Assembly: GCA_044433115.1 (NCBI GenBank)
Contig: JAWXTY010000017.1
Span: 1-42,109 of the forward strand
Reading direction: 5' to 3'
Origin: CAKUIA01 sp044433115
GTDB lineage: Bacteria > Verrucomicrobiota > Verrucomicrobiia > Opitutales > Intestinicryptomonadaceae
DNA length: 42,109 bases
The notes below the pieces were generated by a model that saw only the letters and a list, made by a program, of their open reading frames with translations, was not told the origin of the DNA and made no database searches. The position numbers and the translations under genes are program-made. Shown piece after piece: positions 40,164-42,109 of this stretch; position 1 is the stretch's first letter; every line of letters starts with the position of its first letter.

Positions 40164-41783
40164 ATGGCAAAACAAATATTATTTGATGAAGCAGCAAGAA
40201 AAAAAGTGCTAAAGGGTGTTGAAACTTTGGCAAGAGCTGTAAAAGTTACATTAGGACCTAAGGGCAGAAACGTTCTTATCGACAAGAAATTCGGCTCTCC
40301 TACAGTTACTAAGGACGGCGTTACTGTTGCTAAGGAAATTGAACTAGAAGACGCATACGAAAATATGGGTGCTCAAATGGTTAGAGAAGTTGCTTCTAAG
40401 ACTTCTGATAACGCAGGCGATGGCACTACTACTGCTACAGTTTTAGCTGAAGCTATCTATAGAGAAGGTTTGCGTAATGTTGCTGCAGGCTCTAACCCAA
40501 TCTTTTTAAAGAGAGGTATAGACAAGGCTGTTACAGTTGCTACTGAAGAATTGGCAAAGAATTCTAAGCCTGTTCAAGACAGAGAAGAAATTCGCCAAGT
40601 TGCTACAGTATCTGCTAACTGGGATATGGAAATTGGCAATATAATTGCTGAAGCTATGGACAAAGTTGGTAAAGACGGCACTATCACTGTTGACGACGCA
40701 AAGTCTATCGACACTTACTTAGACGTAGTTGAAGGTATGCAATTCGATAAGGGTTACCTATCTCCATATTTCATTACAAATCCAGAAACTATGGAATGCT
40801 TCCTTCAAGACGCATACGTTCTAATTAACGAAAAGAAAATTTCTAACCTTTCTGACCTACTTCCTGTATTGCAACTTATCGCAAAAACTGGCAAGCCTTT
40901 AATCATTATCGCAGAAGACATCGAAGGCGAAGCATTAGCTGCCCTAGTTGTAAATAAATTGCGTGGTAACTTAAACGTATGTGCTGTTAAAGCTCCTGGT
41001 TTTGGCGACAGACGTAAGGCTATGATTGAAGACATCGCAGTTCTAACAGGTGGCAGATGTATCACTGAAGACTTGGGTATTAAGCTAGAAAATATTGAGC
41101 TTGCTGACTTAGGTACTGCTAAGAGAATTACTGTTACTAAGGATAGCACTGTAATCGTTGAAGGCGGCGGTAACCAAGCTGATATTCAATCTCGTGTTAA
41201 AATTTTACGTCGTCAAATCGAAGAGTCTTCTTCTGATTACGATAGAGAAAAAATGCAAGAACGCTTGGCTAAATTAGCTGGTGGCGTTGCTGTAATTAAC
41301 GTAGGCGCTGCTACTGAACCTGAAATGAAGGAAAAGAAAATGCGTGTAGAAGACGCTCTTCACGCAACTAGAGCTGCTGTTGAAGAAGGTATCTCTGCAG
41401 GCGGTAGCGTTGCCCTCCTAAGAACTGCTTTCGCTATCGACGCTATGGAATTAGAAGGCGACGAAGCTGTAGGTGCTCAAATCGTACGTAGAGCTATCGA
41501 AGCTCCTTTACGCCAATTATGCACAAACGCAGGCGAAGAAGGTGCATTGGTTGTTAAAGAAGTTCTAAAGAGCGAAGGTTCTATAGGCTATAACGTTGCT
41601 ACAGGCGAATTTGAAGACCTAATTAAGGCTGGCGTTGTTGACCCAACTAAGGTTACTCGTGAAGCCCTACAAAATGCAGCTTCAGTGGCTTCTCTATTGT
41701 TGACTACTGAATGTATGATTACTGACAAGCCAGAAGAAAAACCAGCTGCTCCAATGCCAGCAGGTATGGACGGCATGTATTAG
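40164..41783 (+). CDS. groEL: Chaperonin GroEL (Hsp60)
   Basis: The 539-residue subunit shows ATP-site motifs VKVTLGPKGRNVLIDKKFGS and ASKTSDNAGDGTTTATVLAE, the apical-domain segment AVKAPGFGDRRKAMIEDIAV, and VEEGISAGGSVALLRT with the hinge. The C-terminus is short, PAAPMPAGMDGMY, with only a brief Gly/Met tail. An AAGGA box stands 12 nt before the ATG. Codon use is biased toward a restricted set, as for ilvC and dnaK, consistent with high expression. The TAG stop (41781-41783) touches the left arm of R1 copy 4. Confidence 0.97.
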   Translation: MAKQILFDEAARKKVLKGVETLARAVKVTLGPKGRNVLIDKKFGSPTVTKDGVTVAKEIELEDAYENMGAQMVREVASKTSDNAGDGTTTATVLAEAIYREGLRNVAAGSNPIFLKRGIDKAVTVATEELAKNSKPVQDREEIRQVATVSANWDMEIGNIIAEAMDKVGKDGTITVDDAKSIDTYLDVVEGMQFDKGYLSPYFITNPETMECFLQDAYVLINEKKISNLSDLLPVLQLIAKTGKPLIIIAEDIEGEALAALVVNKLRGNLNVCAVKAPGFGDRRKAMIEDIAVLTGGRCITEDLGIKLENIELADLGTAKRITVTKDSTVIVEGGGNQADIQSRVKILRRQIEESSSDYDREKMQERLAKLAGGVAVINVGAATEPEMKEKKMRVEDALHATRAAVEEGISAGGSVALLRTAFAIDAMELEGDEAVGAQIVRRAIEAPLRQLCTNAGEEGALVVKEVLKSEGSIGYNVATGEFEDLIKAGVVDPTKVTREALQNAASVASLLLTTECMITDKPEEKPAAPMPAGMDGMY

Positions 41784-41900
41784 GATTGAGATATCACGGT
41801 TTATACTCCGTTTTGGGATTTTTCGAGACTCTCACGTATAAATATAACATCGACCCTCAAAAAATCCCAAATACTCGTCTAAACCGCAATCTCTCAACCC
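41783..41900 (+). repeat. R1 palindromic element, copy 4 (after groEL)
   Basis: The outer left arm GGATTGAGATATCACGGTTT (from 41783, the last base of the groEL stop) pairs imperfectly with TAAACCGCAATCTCTCAACC (41880-41899). The inner stem is GGGATTTTT/AAAAAATCCC, and the apex ACTCTCACGTATAAATATAA-CATCGACCC corresponds to ACTCTCACGTACAATAAGTA in copies 1-3. The conserved single-strand segments TACTCCG and AAATACTCG are kept although the outer arms have quite different sequence. Confidence 0.82.
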
Positions 41901-41911
41901 TAAACAAAAAC

Positions 41912-41943
41912 AACTCTCACTCTAGCGATGTGAGAGTTTTTTT
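41912..41943 (+). terminator. Terminator after groEL
   Basis: AACTCTCAC (41912-41920) pairs with GTGAGAGTT (41930-41938) over a 9-nt loop; T run 41937-41943. Confidence 0.9.
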
Positions 41944-41945
41944 GT

Positions 41946-42063
41946 GTACATTGCGAAGGTTTTTTATACTCCGTTTTTGGATTTTCTCAGACTCTCACGT
42001 ATAAATATAACATCGACCCTCAAAAAATCCCAAATACTCGTCTAAACCGCAATCTCTCAACCC
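41946..42063 (+). repeat. R1 palindromic element, copy 5 (tandem with copy 4)
   Basis: From ACTCTCACG (41991) onward it is identical to copy 4. The left half (ATTGCGAAGGTTTTTTATAC, then TCCGTTTTTGGATTTTCTCA) has diverged, so the outer stem pairs only ATTGCG plus a bulged GTTT. Left boundary approximate. Confidence 0.78.
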
Positions 42064-42074
42064 TAAACAAAAAC

Positions 42075-42106
42075 AACTCTCACTCTAGCGATGTGAGAGT
42101 TTTTTT
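42075..42106 (+). terminator. Second terminator, duplicate of 41912-41943
   Basis: Identical sequence shifted by 163 nt: AACTCTCAC/GTGAGAGTT with a run of seven T. Confidence 0.88.
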
Positions 42107-42109
42107 GTG

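Larger units (their letters stand above)
41784..42109. other. 326-nt region after groEL: tandem R1 copies with terminators
   Basis: It is fully occupied by R1 copy 4, a terminator, R1 copy 5 and a second terminator. The 119 nt at 41828-41946 are identical to 41991-42109 (period 163), while the left halves differ. The sequence stops at the end of the second unit. Confidence 0.85.

Overview
The window looks like chromosomal core sequence from an AT-rich, Gram-negative, rod-shaped bacterium. The outer membrane is implied by DsbD, an AsmA-like protein and MreBCD/PBP2. A DUF1080 (3-keto-disaccharide hydrolase type) lipo/periplasmic protein, a bacterial SET-domain methyltransferase and the overall gene content fit the PVC superphylum, most plausibly a low-GC, gut-type Verrucomicrobiota. 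That placement is inference; no rRNA is present. The gene complement itself is ordinary. The notable material is in the intergenic DNA, which holds several families of structured, repeated elements.

Layout. 1-7000: 3' end of an unrecognised secreted-looking gene, a small exported protein, pssA and a BtuF/FepB-like binding protein (minus strand); then a tRNA-Val(UAC) only 20 nt ahead of the valine-biosynthesis pair ilvN-ilvC, followed by hemC and a DUF1080 gene. 7000-13800: STAS protein and aconitase (minus), then yebC-leuC-fmdB (plus). leuC and fmdB are each followed by a palindromic element whose outer stem includes their stop codons. 13800-23650: a long minus-strand run, dsbD, lysA-like, ybgC-like, a multi-pass glycosyltransferase, a giant AsmA-like protein, panB and a SET-domain gene. 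23700-29500: the shape/elongasome operon mreB-mreC-mreD-mrdA, ending in a translationally coupled GlcD-like FAD oxidase where rodA is often found. 29500-37530: proA and a PfkB kinase (minus), an orphan PAS histidine kinase (plus), the ybaB-recR-uppP-amidohydrolase operon (minus) and an RsbU-like phosphatase (minus). 37530-42109: dnaK, groES and groEL (plus), then two tandem copies of the same palindromic family with terminators. The sequence ends exactly at the end of the second copy, which suggests a contig break caused by the repeat.

Themes. (1) Five copies of a roughly 120-nt palindromic element (family R1) lie directly after leuC, fmdB and groEL. Their arms differ between loci but stay complementary, so structure appears selected. 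(2) A roughly 140-nt promoter-plus-leader element (family R2) sits upstream of yebC, of ybaB-recR and of the histidine kinase, again with a stem whose two arms change together. A shorter form of the same promoter drives the RsbU-like gene. R2 may define a regulon. (3) A STAS protein and an RsbU-like phosphatase suggest a partner-switching stress pathway whose kinase/anti-sigma member is elsewhere. (4) dnaK is preceded by an array of GTGGGACA motifs and not by CIRCE.
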